A stretch of DNA of 64,000 nt from GCA-003244245 sp963823755 (GCA_963823755.1 CAWGMP010000025.1:1-64000), one strand, 5' to 3'; positions 44,543 to 55,073 are shown, counted from the first letter of the stretch. A program made the numbers and translations. The notes: generated by a model not told the origin, from the letters alone.

Positions 44543-46087
44543 GTGGGCAACGAAACGCCCCGTCATGACCCCGACCACCACAGCGCAGACAACCTCGACT
44601 ACTCCGGACCGCATGAAGAGTGCGGGGTGTTCGGTGTGTGGGCACCCGGCGAGGAAGTCGCCAAACTGGCCTACTTCGGCCTGTTCGCCCTGCAGCACCG
44701 GGGCCAGGAGGCCGCGGGTATCGCGGTGTCCGACGGCTCGCAGGTGCTGGTGTTCAAAGATCTCGGCCTGGTCAGCCAGGTCTTCGACGAGCAGGTGCTG
44801 TCCAGCCTGTCCGGGCACATCGCGGTCGGGCACTGCCGTTACTCCACCACCGGCTCGACCACCTGGGAGAACGCCCAGCCCACTTTCTGTACCACGGCCA
44901 CCGGGTCGGGTCTGGCGCTGGGGCACAACGGCAACCTGGTCAATACCGCCGAGTTACTGCAACGGGCCCGCAAGGTCGGCGTGCCCACCCGCAACGGGGC
45001 GACCACCGACTCCGACCTGATCACCGGGTTGCTCGCCACCCTCGCCGCGGACACCGGCATCGAGAACGCCGCCCAGCGCCTGCTGCCTCAGCTGCGCGGG
45101 GCGTTCTCGTTGGTCTTCTGCGACGAGGGCACGCTCTACGCTGCGCGAGATCCGCACGGCGTACGCCCGTTGGTGCTGGGCAGGCTCGACCGCGGCTGGG
45201 TGGTCGCCAGTGAGACCGCGGCACTGGACATCGTCGGTGCCAGCTTCGTCCGGGAGGTCGAGCCGGGTGAGCTGCTGGCTATCGACGCCAGCGGGTTGCG
45301 CAGCTCTCGCTTCGCCGGCCCGGATCCCAAGGGCTGCGTGTTCGAGTACGTCTACCTGGCCCGCCCGGACACGACGATCGCGGGGCGCGGGGTGCACGCC
45401 ACGCGGGTGGAGATCGGCCGCCGGCTGGCGGCCGAGCACCCGGCTGACGCCGATCTGGTCATCCCGGTGCCCGAGTCGGGCACCCCAGCCGCGATCGGTT
45501 ACGCGCAGGGCTCGGGTATCCCCTACGGCAAGGGTCTGGTGAAGAACGCCTACGTCGGGCGCACCTTCATCCAGCCGTCCCAGACGATCCGCCAGCTGGG
45601 GATCCGGCTCAAGCTCAACCCGCTGCGCGACGTCATCCGCGGCAAGCGACTGGTGGTGGTGGACGACTCCATCGTGCGTGGCAACACCCAGCGCGCCCTG
45701 GTTCGGATGCTGCGCGAATCCGGAGCGATCGAGGTACACGTGCGGATTGCCAGCCCGCCGGTGCGTTGGCCGTGTTTCTACGGCATCGACTTCGCCTCGC
45801 GCGTCGAGCTGATCGCCAACGGCGCGGACGTCGATGGGGTGCGGCGCTCCATCGGGGCCGACAGTCTCGGTTACGTCAGTCTTGACAACCTTATCGCCGC
45901 GTCCGAGCAACCGGCCTCCCGGTTGTGCACTGCCTGTTTCGATGGTCGTTACCCGATCCCGCTGCCGTCCAGCGAGTCCCTCGGCAAGCATCTGCTCGAA
46001 GACCTCGACGCGGTGGCGCGGGGTGTGGCGGGGGACACCGAGCCGGTGTTGCACAGAGGGGCAGGCGCCGACGATGCCCTGCGTTGA
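44543..46087 (+). CDS. purF: Amidophosphoribosyltransferase
   Basis: The start GTG 44543 is preferred (GGAG six bases upstream; 514 aa); the ATG at 44420 would add 41 unlike residues. After a short propeptide the active Cys is in 'HEECGVFGVWAPGEEVAKL'. Glutaminase motifs are 'LFALQHRGQEAAG' and 'GHNGNLVN'. The PRPP loop is 'LVVVDDSIVRGNTQRALVR'. 'RWPCFYGIDF' and 'RLCTACFDG' supply Cys of the [4Fe-4S] centre of the Bacillus-type enzyme. It makes phosphoribosylamine from PRPP and glutamine, the first step of purine synthesis. Confidence 0.96.
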   Translation: MGNETPRHDPDHHSADNLDYSGPHEECGVFGVWAPGEEVAKLAYFGLFALQHRGQEAAGIAVSDGSQVLVFKDLGLVSQVFDEQVLSSLSGHIAVGHCRYSTTGSTTWENAQPTFCTTATGSGLALGHNGNLVNTAELLQRARKVGVPTRNGATTDSDLITGLLATLAADTGIENAAQRLLPQLRGAFSLVFCDEGTLYAARDPHGVRPLVLGRLDRGWVVASETAALDIVGASFVREVEPGELLAIDASGLRSSRFAGPDPKGCVFEYVYLARPDTTIAGRGVHATRVEIGRRLAAEHPADADLVIPVPESGTPAAIGYAQGSGIPYGKGLVKNAYVGRTFIQPSQTIRQLGIRLKLNPLRDVIRGKRLVVVDDSIVRGNTQRALVRMLRESGAIEVHVRIASPPVRWPCFYGIDFASRVELIANGADVDGVRRSIGADSLGYVSLDNLIAASEQPASRLCTACFDGRYPIPLPSSESLGKHLLEDLDAVARGVAGDTEPVLHRGAGADDALR

Positions 46088-46196
46088 CCATGATGGGGGC
46101 TTGACCGCGCCCGGAGCCGTCCCTGGCCAGGTAACGTGGCTGTAACAGCTCGTAGGGCTCTTTCGCGCCGTTTCACCTGTGTTCTGGAGCGCTCGC

Positions 46197-47294
46197 ATGA
46201 CCGAGATCGACAGCCTCCGCACCACCTACGCCGCGGCCGGGGTGGACATCGCAGCGGGGGAGCAGGTCGTTGCCGCGCTGCGCCCCCACGCCGAGCGGAC
46301 CCGCCGCCCAGAGGTGTTGGGCGGCATCGGCGGGTTCGCCGGTCTGTTCAAGCTCAAGCTCAACCGCTGGCGCGAGCCCGTCCTGGCCAGCGCCACCGAC
46401 GGCGTCGGCACCAAGATCGCGGTAGCGCAGGCGATGGGCGTGCACCACACCATCGGGATCGACCTGGTGGCGATGGTGGTCGACGATCTCGTGGTCTGCG
46501 GCGCCGAGCCATTATTCCTCCAGGACTACATCGCCGTCGGCAAGGTCGTGCCAGCGCGGATCACGGACCTGGTCAGGGGCATCGCCGACGGTTGTGTGCG
46601 GGCCGGCTGCGCGCTGCTGGGCGGGGAGACCGCTGAGCACCCCGGGATGATGACCCACGACGATTACGACCTGTCCGCGACGGCGGTAGGTGTGGTCGAC
46701 GCCGAGGCCATTCTCGGTCCGGATTGCGTCCGGCCCGGTGACCTAGTCATCGCGATGGCGTCGTCGGGGCTGCACTCCAACGGCTATTCGCTGGCCCGGC
46801 ATGTGCTCCTGGACATGGCCCGAATGCCTCTGGACGGGCATGTCGAGGAGTTCGGCCGCACGCTGGGGCAGCAGTTGCTCGAGCCCACCCGGATCTACGC
46901 CAAGGACTGCCTGGCGGTGGTCGCGGAGACCGAGGTGCGGACCTTCGCGCACATCACTGGTGGTGGCCTGGCGGCGAACCTGTCGCGAGTGATGCCCCGC
47001 GGGCTGGTCGCCGTGCTCGACCGTGGCAGTTGGACGCCGGCCGCAGAGTTCGCGCTGATCGCCCGCCGGGGCCGGGTGGAGCGCGCCGAGATGGAGAGCA
47101 CCTTCAACATGGGCGTCGGGATGGTCGCCGTGGTCGACGATGCTGACGTGGATCGCGCTCTGGCCGTGCTGACGGCACGGCATGTGCCGGCGTGGGTACT
47201 CGGCGAGGTGCGTAAGTCCCGTGACGTCACGTTCGACGGTGCCGAGAAGGACTCGCTGCGTGCGGTACTCCGCGGGGATCACCCGCGGTTCTGA
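46197..47294 (+). CDS. purM: Phosphoribosylformylglycinamidine cyclo-ligase (AIR synthetase)
   Basis: 365 aa from ATG 46197 ('MTEIDSLRTTYAAAGVDIA'). Motifs: 'PVLASATDGVGTKIAVAQA', 'GIDLVAMVVDDLVVCGAEP', 'LFLQDYIAVGKV', 'LLGGETAEHPGMM', 'VIAMASSGLHSNGYSLAR' and 'HITGGGLAANLSRVMP'. It closes FGAM to AIR using ATP. It follows purF by 109 bases. Confidence 0.97.
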   Translation: MTEIDSLRTTYAAAGVDIAAGEQVVAALRPHAERTRRPEVLGGIGGFAGLFKLKLNRWREPVLASATDGVGTKIAVAQAMGVHHTIGIDLVAMVVDDLVVCGAEPLFLQDYIAVGKVVPARITDLVRGIADGCVRAGCALLGGETAEHPGMMTHDDYDLSATAVGVVDAEAILGPDCVRPGDLVIAMASSGLHSNGYSLARHVLLDMARMPLDGHVEEFGRTLGQQLLEPTRIYAKDCLAVVAETEVRTFAHITGGGLAANLSRVMPRGLVAVLDRGSWTPAAEFALIARRGRVERAEMESTFNMGVGMVAVVDDADVDRALAVLTARHVPAWVLGEVRKSRDVTFDGAEKDSLRAVLRGDHPRF

Positions 47295-47321
47295 CCGGCC
47301 AGCTGGTGAGCGAAGGGGTTC

Positions 47322-47525
47322 TCAGCGGCGGTACTCGTCGTACTCGTCGAGGTATGCCTCATCTGCCCGGCCGTCATCAGGACGGTGACCGGCGACGTTG
47401 CCGTGGCTGCCGCCGTTGTCGCCCGACAGCTCTCGCTGGAGAGCTTCGAGATCGGTGGTGGGTGAGCTGTACTTGAGCTCCCGGGCCACTCTTGTTTGTT
47501 TGGCCTTGGCTCGGCCGCGCCCCAT
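47322..47525 (-). CDS. DUF3073 protein
   Basis: 67 aa from ATG 47525 ('MGRGRAKAKQTRVARELKY', then 'SSPTTDLEALQRELSGD'), ending in an acidic tail 'DEAYLDEYDEYRR'. It belongs to DUF3073, a small basic-acidic actinobacterial protein usually found convergent to purM. Function unknown. Confidence 0.9.
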   Translation of the reverse strand: MGRGRAKAKQTRVARELKYSSPTTDLEALQRELSGDNGGSHGNVAGHRPDDGRADEAYLDEYDEYRR

Positions 47526-47712
47526 GGACTCGACCCCCTCGCACGCAGGGACGGGGCCAGCCGAGGGGATTCGGCGACCTCGTTCACTCGACAACATCCG
47601 TTGGTACCACCGTACAGGGTTCCGCGGATCGGATGCGACGCGGCACGGGCCCGGTGGGCGTGTTCCGTCGCGCCACCGGTTCGGCCACGCGGGGAGCCGC
47701 TGCGGGTACCGA

Positions 47713-49062
47713 TCACGTCCGTGTCGACGCGGCCTGCTGGGCCATGAGGGCGAGGTCTTGTGCGTCGCGGCCCGGCCGGGCCGCCAGCGCGGTGGCCAGT
47801 GGTTGGAGCCGCCTGCGGGCGCGGGTCGAGCTGAGCCTGCTCACGGCGGTGATCGCGGTGTGGGCCATGGGGAGGCCGTCGCGTTCCCCGGCTAGGACGT
47901 GGACGGTGGCCAGCACGATGCTGGACTGGGCGTGGCCGACCTGGTTGATCCCTTCCCAGCGGCGTAGCGACGCCGCCGCGAGCGGTTCCGCGACATCCAG
48001 CCGCCCCCGGCGCAGTGCCAGCAGCGCAGCCGGACGGTCCAGGTCCCCGTAGAGATCGGCGCGGGTGGCCGACCAAAGCCCTCGTGCGATGACCATCTCG
48101 CGCTCGGCGGCGTCCAGTTTCCCCAGGTCAGCCAGGGCCGTCGCGGCGTCCTCCCGCGCACACGCCTCCACAGCCGCCCGCCCGACGGACCCGACGACCA
48201 CCGCGCGCGGCTCGTCGTCAGGGATGTCCCAGGTCTTGACCAGTCCGCACTGGAGCATCTTGAGCCCGTCGTTGGGGCGGCCGAACTCCCTGATGGCCCC
48301 TCCGGCCTGGATCAAAGCTTCGGCCTGCAGATAGGCGTCCCCGGCCGCGATGGCGAGCTCAAGCGCGGTCGTGAAGTGATGCATCATCCGGTCATAGCGC
48401 CAGGCGGTGAACCCGGCCCACCCGGCCTCCATATGCAGCTCGGCCACCGCCACCATCAGCGCCCGCTTGACCGGCTCGGTACCCGGCACCCCCAGCAGCT
48501 TGTCCGCCCATGCGGTGGCAGCGCTGAGCACCACCGGGTCGGTGCCGGCGTTGCTTGCCGCACCGAGCTGCCGGGTCAGGTTCCGGACCTGCGCTATGTG
48601 GATCCCGTCGATCCGGGCGGGCAGCGGCACCGGTGCGGGGTCGGGCAGTGCCAGCAGCTCACCCAGCTTGTCCACTGGCCGGCTCGCTATGGCCACCCCG
48701 CCGTTGGCCAGCAGGACCCGGCGGCGCATCTCCTCCACCACCCCCTCCGGGAGGTCGGTGACCGTGACCTCGCCAGGATAGGCGCTGTCACCGGCTCGGC
48801 CTGCCAGGCGCATGAGCTCCCGGGGCACGCCCAGCCCGTCACAGATCCGTTCCAGCACCGTCACGTCCCGCACCCGGCGGCCGCGCACGATCTCCGAGAC
48901 CTCGGACTGGGACTGCCCGGTGCGCCGGGCGATCTCCCGCTGAGTGACCCCATGGCGTCGCAACAGCCGGTACACCGCACCGACGTCCCGGGCGGCCAGC
49001 GCGCCCCGCGCCTCGGGATGCTCATACCACCGGGTGTGACTGTCGTCGCTTACCACGATCAT
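47713..49062 (-). CDS. XRE-family regulator with TPR-like sensor region
   Basis: 449 aa from ATG 49062 ('MIVVSDDSHTRWYEHPEAR'). The helix-turn-helix is 'LLRRHGVTQREIARRTGQS' then 'QSEVSEIVRGRRVRDVTVL' (residues about 33-75). The remaining 350 residues are helical, TPR-like ('EALIQAGGAIREFGRPNDG', 'LKMLQCGLVKTWDIPDDEP'). It is more distant from the module 1 and 2 regulators, and no small partner gene follows it. A perfect palindrome lies just upstream, suggesting autoregulation. Confidence 0.85.
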   Translation of the reverse strand: MIVVSDDSHTRWYEHPEARGALAARDVGAVYRLLRRHGVTQREIARRTGQSQSEVSEIVRGRRVRDVTVLERICDGLGVPRELMRLAGRAGDSAYPGEVTVTDLPEGVVEEMRRRVLLANGGVAIASRPVDKLGELLALPDPAPVPLPARIDGIHIAQVRNLTRQLGAASNAGTDPVVLSAATAWADKLLGVPGTEPVKRALMVAVAELHMEAGWAGFTAWRYDRMMHHFTTALELAIAAGDAYLQAEALIQAGGAIREFGRPNDGLKMLQCGLVKTWDIPDDEPRAVVVGSVGRAAVEACAREDAATALADLGKLDAAEREMVIARGLWSATRADLYGDLDRPAALLALRRGRLDVAEPLAAASLRRWEGINQVGHAQSSIVLATVHVLAGERDGLPMAHTAITAVSRLSSTRARRRLQPLATALAARPGRDAQDLALMAQQAASTRT

Positions 49063-49090
49063 TGCCTTTCTCGACGAGGGTGACCGGAAG

Positions 49091-49115
49091 CACGCTAGCG
49101 TGTGACCCCGTCACA
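49091..49115. promoter_or_regulatory. Palindromes upstream of the third XRE gene
   Basis: CACGCTAGCGTG (49091-49102) is a perfect 12-base palindrome. TGTGAC and GTCACA (49101-49106, 49110-49115) form an adjacent inverted repeat. They lie 29-53 bases upstream of the regulator start. The first resembles CCACGtagCGTGG at 22350. Confidence 0.5.
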
Positions 49116-49343
49116 GTGATCACCGAACCGGCCGCTCACGCTTGGCGGCCGGATCAGGTCCCCGGCACCCCTGCTTGGATCTTGTCCGTTACTGGGCGAT
49201 CCGACCAAAGACGACGATCACGAGAAGCTCTCTGGGCATGCTCGATCCGCTCGCGGCTGTGTTGAGCTATCACTCCGTGGGGGCGCTGCGGTCCTGCGGT
49301 CTTTGCGGCATGCTGGGTATCCGTCTATGGCAAGGAGGCGTTC

Positions 49344-49550
49344 ATGCAGGCGAGCGTCGGCGACCGACTTGTGATGCACGGCAGGGTCGTCGGGAGACAT
49401 GACCGAGTTGTCGAGATCATCGAGGTACTGGGCCCGAACGGCACACCCCCGTTCAGGGTGCGGGCCGAAAACGGCAACGAAAGCATAATGAGTCCTGGCC
49501 CGGACGCGGTGGTTGACCCCCGCCGTAGCGCCGCTGGTTCTGATGGTTGA
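49344..49550 (+). CDS. DUF1918 small protein
   Basis: 68 aa from ATG 49344 with GGAGG upstream. 'MQASVGDRLVMHGRVVGRH' and 'VEIIEVLGPNGTPPFRVRA' followed by 'MSPGPDAVVDP' match DUF1918, an SH3-like small protein found in many actinomycetes. Function unknown. Confidence 0.85.
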   Translation: MQASVGDRLVMHGRVVGRHDRVVEIIEVLGPNGTPPFRVRAENGNESIMSPGPDAVVDPRRSAAGSDG

Positions 49551-49695
49551 AACCCGATAGCTCGGGGTCATCGAAGTCACACGCCGTGCCGGCCCAGTCG
49601 GTCACATCAATCAATAGCGCAGCACTATGACACAGTCGGCCGTAGCTTCCAGCCTGGATTTTTCACGGGTGGCGGTGAGTCCCCTTGACTACCAG

Positions 49696-50076
49696 CTAGG
49701 GGAGGGGTTCGAGGTCGACGCCGGTCTGCTGGTACCGGGTGTATTGGTCTGGGTGGGCGGTGATGAGGGGCCAGCCGCGTTGTTGGGCGCAGGCGATGGC
49801 GTGCGCGTCGGTTTGGGGGCCTGCGAGCTGGCCGACGACCCGGGCGCGTGTCTCATCTAACGCATCGATGACGGTGACCGGTAGTTGCAAGAGGACCTCC
49901 AGCACGGGGTGGTGCTCGACGGCGAGCTCGGTCCACGCCGCGGCGACTGCGGTCGAGGGCACGATCAAGACGATGGACTCCTCGACGGCGGTCCAGACTG
50001 CCGCGGAGGCGTAGATGGAGGTGCCGCGTGCGAAGGCGAGGAGTGCGGAGGTGTCGAAAATCCGTCCGCCGATCAC
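49696..50076 (-). CDS. PIN-domain toxin (VapC-like)
   Basis: The start GTG 50076 overlaps the antitoxin stop (GTGA), giving 126 aa; the longer frame from 50106 would overlap more. 'GGRIFDTSALLAFARG' holds the first catalytic Asp, 'AAAWTELAVEHH' a Glu, and 'TDAHAIACAQQRGWPLITA' the later Asp. PIN toxins cut RNA, often tRNA. The distance and order fit a VapBC operon. Confidence 0.8.
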   Translation of the reverse strand: MIGGRIFDTSALLAFARGTSIYASAAVWTAVEESIVLIVPSTAVAAAWTELAVEHHPVLEVLLQLPVTVIDALDETRARVVGQLAGPQTDAHAIACAQQRGWPLITAHPDQYTRYQQTGVDLEPLP

Positions 50077-50315
50077 CGCGCGTCTGCTGGCGGCGCGAGT
50101 CCCCAAGCGCGACGGACAGCTGCCCGCGCCTCTAGTGGCGGGGGACCGCCGAGTACGCGGGCCAGTTCGGTGAGGGTGTGAGCGCGGCTGAGTCGGTCTC
50201 GTAGAGCGTCGGCGACGAACGCTGACAGGTTGTCGGCGGCGCCGGCGTTGACGGCGCCCCGGGCGTCTGCCAGTACCTCAGGCGGCAGGCTCACGGTGAT
50301 GCGTTCGACAGTCAT
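50073..50315 (-). CDS. Ribbon-helix-helix antitoxin (VapB-like)
   Basis: 80 aa from ATG 50315. The N-terminal beta strand 'VERITVSLPPEVLADARGA' followed by 'NLSAFVADALRDRLSRAHT' is a ribbon-helix-helix fold. The C-terminal tail ('PPLEARAAVRRAWGLAPPA') would wrap the toxin. It overlaps the toxin gene by four bases. Confidence 0.8.
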   Translation of the reverse strand: MTVERITVSLPPEVLADARGAVNAGAADNLSAFVADALRDRLSRAHTLTELARVLGGPPPLEARAAVRRAWGLAPPADAR

Positions 50316-50380
50316 ACGCAAAGGGTAGCATCGTCATACCATCGCTCCGATCCTTGCCGTCGATAACGGCGGGCCGGACC

Positions 50381-53300
50381 TCAGGCCGACTCCGCTGATC
50401 GGAGGGCGGGATGCAGGGGTGGAAGGGTCCCGAAGGACTCCGCCGGGAGGCGGGTGAGCCGACCGTCTTCGATGACGTTCCAGCCGAGCCAGCGCCAGGC
50501 CCCCGCGCTGGCCCTGACGAGCTTATCCGTGATGGCGTCGAAGACCGCGAGCTCGCCCCCGGGCAGGGTGACGATCGTGAACCCGACTTGCAGCCCGCTG
50601 GTGGCGTCCCAAATCCGGGCGGTGTTGTCGTCGCTGCCGGTGAGTAGGCGGGTGCCGTCGGGGGACCAGGCCACCGCCCGTACCCAGTCGGTGTGGCCGG
50701 TGAGCTGGTGCAAAGGTTCTGCGGTGGCGGCGTCCCAGACCCGGACAGTGCTGTCTTCGCCGCCGGTGAGTAGGCGGGTGCCGTCGGGGGACCAGGCCAC
50801 CGCCTGCACTCGGCCGGTGTGGCCGGTGAGCTGGTGCAGGGGTTCTGCGGTGGCGGCATCCCAGACCCGCGCGCCGTCGCCACCGGTGAGCAGGCGGGTG
50901 CCGTCGGGGGACCAGGCCACCGCCTGTACCCCGCCGGTGAGCTGGTGCAGGGGTTCTGCGGTGGCGGCATCCCAGACCCGCGCGCCGTCGCCACCGGTGA
51001 GCAGGCGGGTGCCGTCGGGGGACCAGGCCACCGCCCACACTCCGCCGGTGTGGCCGGTGAGCTGGTGCAGGGGTTCTGCGGTGGCGGCATCCCAGACCCG
51101 CGCGCCGTCGCCACCGGTGAGCAGGCGGGTGCCGTCGGGGGACCAGGCCACCGCCCACACTCCCGGTTCCGGTGTGGCCGGTGAGCTGGTGCAGGGGTTC
51201 TGCGGTGGCGGCATCCCAGACCCGCGCGCCGTCGCCACCGGTGAGCAGGCGGGTGCCGTCGGGGGACCAGGCCACCGCCCACACTCCGCCGGTGTGGCCG
51301 GTGAGCTGGTGCAGGGGTTCTGCGGTGGCGGCATCCCAGACCCGCGCGCCGCCGTAGCCGCCGGTGAGCAGGCGGGTGCCGTCGGGGGACCAGGCCACCC
51401 CCTGCATCCAGTCGGTGTGGCCGGTGAGCTGGTGCAGGGGTTCTGCGGTGGCGGCGTCCCAGACCCGAACAGTGCTGGCTACGCCGCCGGTGAGCAGGCG
51501 GGTGCCGTCGGGGGACCAGGCCACCGCCTGCACCCGGCCGGTGTGGCCGGTGAGCTGGTGCAGGGGTTCTGCGGTGGCGGCGTCCCAGATCCGCGCGTCG
51601 CCGTAGCCGCCGGTGAGCAGGCGGGTGCCGTCGGGGGACCAGGCCACCGCCTGCACCCGGCCGGTGTGGCCGGTGAGCTGGTGCAGGGGTTCTGCGGTGG
51701 CGGCGTCCCAGATCCGCGCGTCACCGTCGCCGCCGGTGAGTAGGCGGGTGCCGTCGGGGGACCAGGCCACCGCCTGTACCCCGCCGGTGAGCTGGTGCAG
51801 GGGTTCTGCGGTGGCGGCATCCCAGACCCGGACAGTGCTGTCTTCGCCGCCGGTGAGTAGGCGGGTGCCGTCGGGGGACCAGGCCACCGCCCACACTCCG
51901 CCGGTGTGGCCGGTGAGCTGGTGCAGGGGTTCTGCGGTGGCGGTGTCCCAGATCCGCGCGCCGCCGTCGCCGCCGGTGAGTAGGCGGGTGCCGTCGGGGG
52001 ACCAGGCCACCGCCCACACTCCGCCGGTGTGGCCGGTGAGCTGGTGCAGGGGTTCTGCGGTGGCGGCATCCCAGACCCGGACAGTGCTGTCTTCGCCGCC
52101 GGTGAGTAGGCGGGTGCCGTCGGGGGACCAGGCCACCGCCCACACTCCGCCGGTGTGGCCGGTGAGCCGGTGCAGTGGCTCTGCGGTGGCGGCATCCCAG
52201 ACCTGCGCGCCGCCGTAGCCACCGGTGAGTAGGCGGGTGCCGTCGGGGGACCAGGCCACCGCCCACACCCCGCCGGTGTTGCCGGTCAGCGGCCGCAGCG
52301 GCGAGACATCCCTCGCTGCCTGCTGGCCGCCGCCGGGCAGTGGGGCGATCAGCAGTCCGGGAGCCGGCTGCGGCGCCGGGGTACACCGCAGGATCTGCGT
52401 CCGGTAGGTGGCGGCGCGGGCGATCTCGGTGCCGTCGAGCGCGCACTCCCGGACGATGGTCCCGATCGCCCGCGCGCCGTCGAACCGGGCCGACGTCAGA
52501 CGCGAGCTGTGTAGCTCCGCGCAGGTCAGGTCGGCGCCGCTGAGGTCGGCCCTGGTCAGGTCCACCCGGTGCAACGTCGCGCGTCGCAGGTCCGCCCCGG
52601 TCAGATCCGCCCCGGTCATGGGCAGTCGAGTATCGTCGTGCCCCTGCGTGCCGATGGCCCATCCGCTCAGTCGGGCGCCCGCTAGCCGGAGCCCGACCAG
52701 GGACTGGTGCGGGTGCCCGTGGTCGGCCGCTCGCAGCGCGTAGGCGAGGGCGAGTTCGGAGGCTTGCGGCAGGTACCGGCGCCTGATCCGGTCCAGCCCC
52801 GCCAGCGCCGCGGACCGGTGCTCGGCCGGTGCTGCGGCGATCGACTGGCCGAGGAAGTCCAGCGTCTCCGGGCTGGGCACCGGAATCGCGAGCGCGTCGA
52901 GACCCCGGCCGGTGGTTGAGCCGGCCTCGATCAGGGTCCGGAGCAGGTGGCGGGCCAGGAAGTACTCAGCCAGTGACCGGTGGCCGAACGCGAAGGTATC
53001 GCCGTCGTCCTCGCGGGTGAGGAAGGTGGCGGTCCGGAAGTCGGCTTTCCATAGGTCGGGCACCCGCTCGCGGTAGTGACGCTGCAGGTCGGGTCGGAGA
53101 TCGAGCACGTCGAGCAGCCAGCTGTCGACCTCCGCCGCCTCCCAGGAGTTCCGTCCGGACCGCCACAGCTCGGCCGCGATGTTCTCCATGAGCAGCTGTT
53201 TGTGCTCGGGGGTGAAGGTGTGTTTGCCGCTGTCGCGAGACAGCCAGCGTTCGACGACCTCGCCGTAGAGGTCCACCGAGCGCAGCGTGCGGCCCGCCAG

Positions 53301-55073
53301 CTTGGCGGTCTCGATGAACTCCACCTGGTCGGCGATCAGTCGCAGCGTCAGCGGGCGGCGAGCGAGATCGGGCAGGTCGTGCACCGCGGCGATGGTGTCG
53401 AGGAATCCGTCCACCCAGCCCGCGTCGCGGTCCAGGTTGGCGGTCAGGTACTCCCGCACCTGCTCTTCCCGGAAGGGGAGCATCAGCAGGGCCAGGTAGT
53501 CCTCGCCCCGCAGGCCCGCCCGGCCCTCACCGGTGAAGTAGGTGATCTCCTCGCGAATCGTGCGGAAGTACTGGGTGCGGCAGGTGAGCAGCATCTTCGC
53601 ACCCGAACCCTCGCCGAGTGCCCGCCACAGCTGCCGGGTGAACAGCTGCTGGTCGTGCGGGCTGAGGTGGACGAGCACCTCGTCGAGCCCGTCGAACACG
53701 ACCACCGCGTCACCCTGACCCAGCCGCCTGCGGACGACCTCGGCGGACAGACGGTCTCGCGGGACGCTCGCTGGCCGGTTGGCGTTGAGCATGCCGTCCA
53801 GGATGTGGTCGAGCGTCATCGTGGCGGCCAGGCTGGTGATCCGGACGTCGCGCAGGTCGAACAGGATCGGTAACGGGCAGCGGGTTCCGCCGGCGCGCAG
53901 CTCGAGCAGCCGCTGGGTGAACAGCTTCGCGGTGGTCGTCTTGCCCATGCCGACATCGCCGAGCAGCGCGCACAGCCGCGGCGCTCCCGTCTCTTCGGCT
54001 CTGGCCCAGTCCACCAGCCGGGCGACCGCGGGCAGAGCCGGACCGTGCGCCGAGCCCGAGCGGTCCAGCCGGGACTCCCGAAGGGTGGTCTCGGCCGACT
54101 CAGGCTCGATCAGGACTGCGCTGTCCCCGGCCCGCCTGCTCCGTGCCAGGCTCGCCGACCACTGCGTCAGTGGCTCGTCCGGCGTCCGGTCCTCGGCGGT
54201 GACCCGTGATGGTCGCAGCGCGCGCCGGATCTCGTCCACCACGTCGGCGACGTAGCGCCGACGCTGGTCAGTGCGCGTCAACTCATCCCAAGGCTCCATC
54301 CGGCGCCGGACGTCGTGACGACGCAGTGGGCCCAAGTCCAGCGGACCGTCCGGCAGGCCGCTCAAAGCGAACGCGACGACCCGACCGGGGGAGTCCAGCG
54401 TCCGAGCACGCTCCGGCGCGGCGTCTACGAGGTACCCGGGGCTCACTAGCACCAGTCGGAGGTCGGCTTGGGCGCAGAGCCGGTCGCGTACGGCCTCGGG
54501 ATCCTCCCCCAACCCGACCGAGCCCGAGTCGGCCACCTCCCACGACCGCTCGCGATCCAGGGCCAGCGCCTCGCGCAGCTGCCGCAACAGCACGCCTACT
54601 TTCCGAGCCATCACGGTGTCCGTCGGGGCAACGCTGACGTACACCCGGGTCCGCCGGGAGCGTCCGAGCTCCGCGACCTCCGGCGTGACCGGATGATCGA
54701 TCCCGGTCCGCCCGGCGGCCTGTCCGGTGAACGAGGCGATGCCCGCATCGACCAGGTCGCCGCCGGTGAACCAGCCGTGGCGCTGGTCCGGAGGCGCCTT
54801 GCGGGAGTCCAGCTCGAGCCGGAGATCGACACCGGCCTGCGCCGCGGCATGGTTCACCCGCTTGCGGAAATCCTGGAAGGCCTCTTGGCCGCGAGCGTCG
54901 CCCGCCGGGAACTCGGCGGCGTCCAGGGCGGCCCGGAGCAGGAACCGCCCGTCGTCGGCCAGCGTGTCGAGGATGGCCGCCAGCCGGGCCGACTGCAGCG
55001 CGGTGAGCGTCGACCGCTGCTGCAAAGCGGCGAGATGGTGGGCGATCTCGTCCCGGAGCAGTCGGGCGGTCAC
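50381..55073 (-). CDS. Large TIR-like/NACHT NTPase with pentapeptide and WD40 repeats, one frameshift
   Basis: ATG 55073 (ATGA overlap with the TIR gene). Domains by residue: 1-120 helical, effector-associated-domain-like; 140-250 TIR-like ('RVYVSVAPTDTVMARKV', 'LRLVLVSPGYLVDAAPE') without a clear catalytic Glu. NACHT/STAND NTPase follows: Walker A 'LLGDVGMGKTTTAKLF' near 371-386, Walker B 'AVVVFDGLDEVL' near 456-467, 'LLTCRTQYF' near 495, winged-helix end 'FAFGHRSLAEYFLARHLL' near 694. Pentapeptide repeats are at about 795-890 ('MTGADLTGADLRRATLHRV'). Then come 14 WD40 repeats. A four-base insertion near 51162-51170, between repeats 9 and 10, shifts the frame; the remaining five repeats and the end 'LPPLHPALRSAESA' lie in another frame to 50381. 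The whole would be about 1,560 aa. Read uncorrected, the first frame runs to 50523. STAND proteins of this layout sense a ligand and oligomerise; several bacterial NACHT proteins are anti-phage. Confidence 0.8.
50620..52290 (-). repeat. Array of 14 WD40 repeats (about 120 bp each)
   Basis: Units of about 114-126 bp, nearly identical ('VAWSPDGTRLLTGG' then 'VWDAATAEPLHQLTG'). Repeats 5 and 12 both lack the 'HTG' linker, and repeats 8-14 mirror 1-7 in other ways. This suggests a seven-repeat propeller that was duplicated, giving two seven-bladed propellers. The frameshift lies between repeats 9 and 10. Confidence 0.9.

Noticed and set aside
50454..51743. Forward frame of 429 codons across the WD40 array
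   Set aside because: Mirror frame of the repeats: Pro/Ser/Gly-rich repeated sequence with no family. The coding sense is the minus strand.
50620..52290. Direct repeats that could suggest CRISPR
   Set aside because: Units are about 120 bp, contiguous, in frame and encode WD40 blades. There are no spacers.
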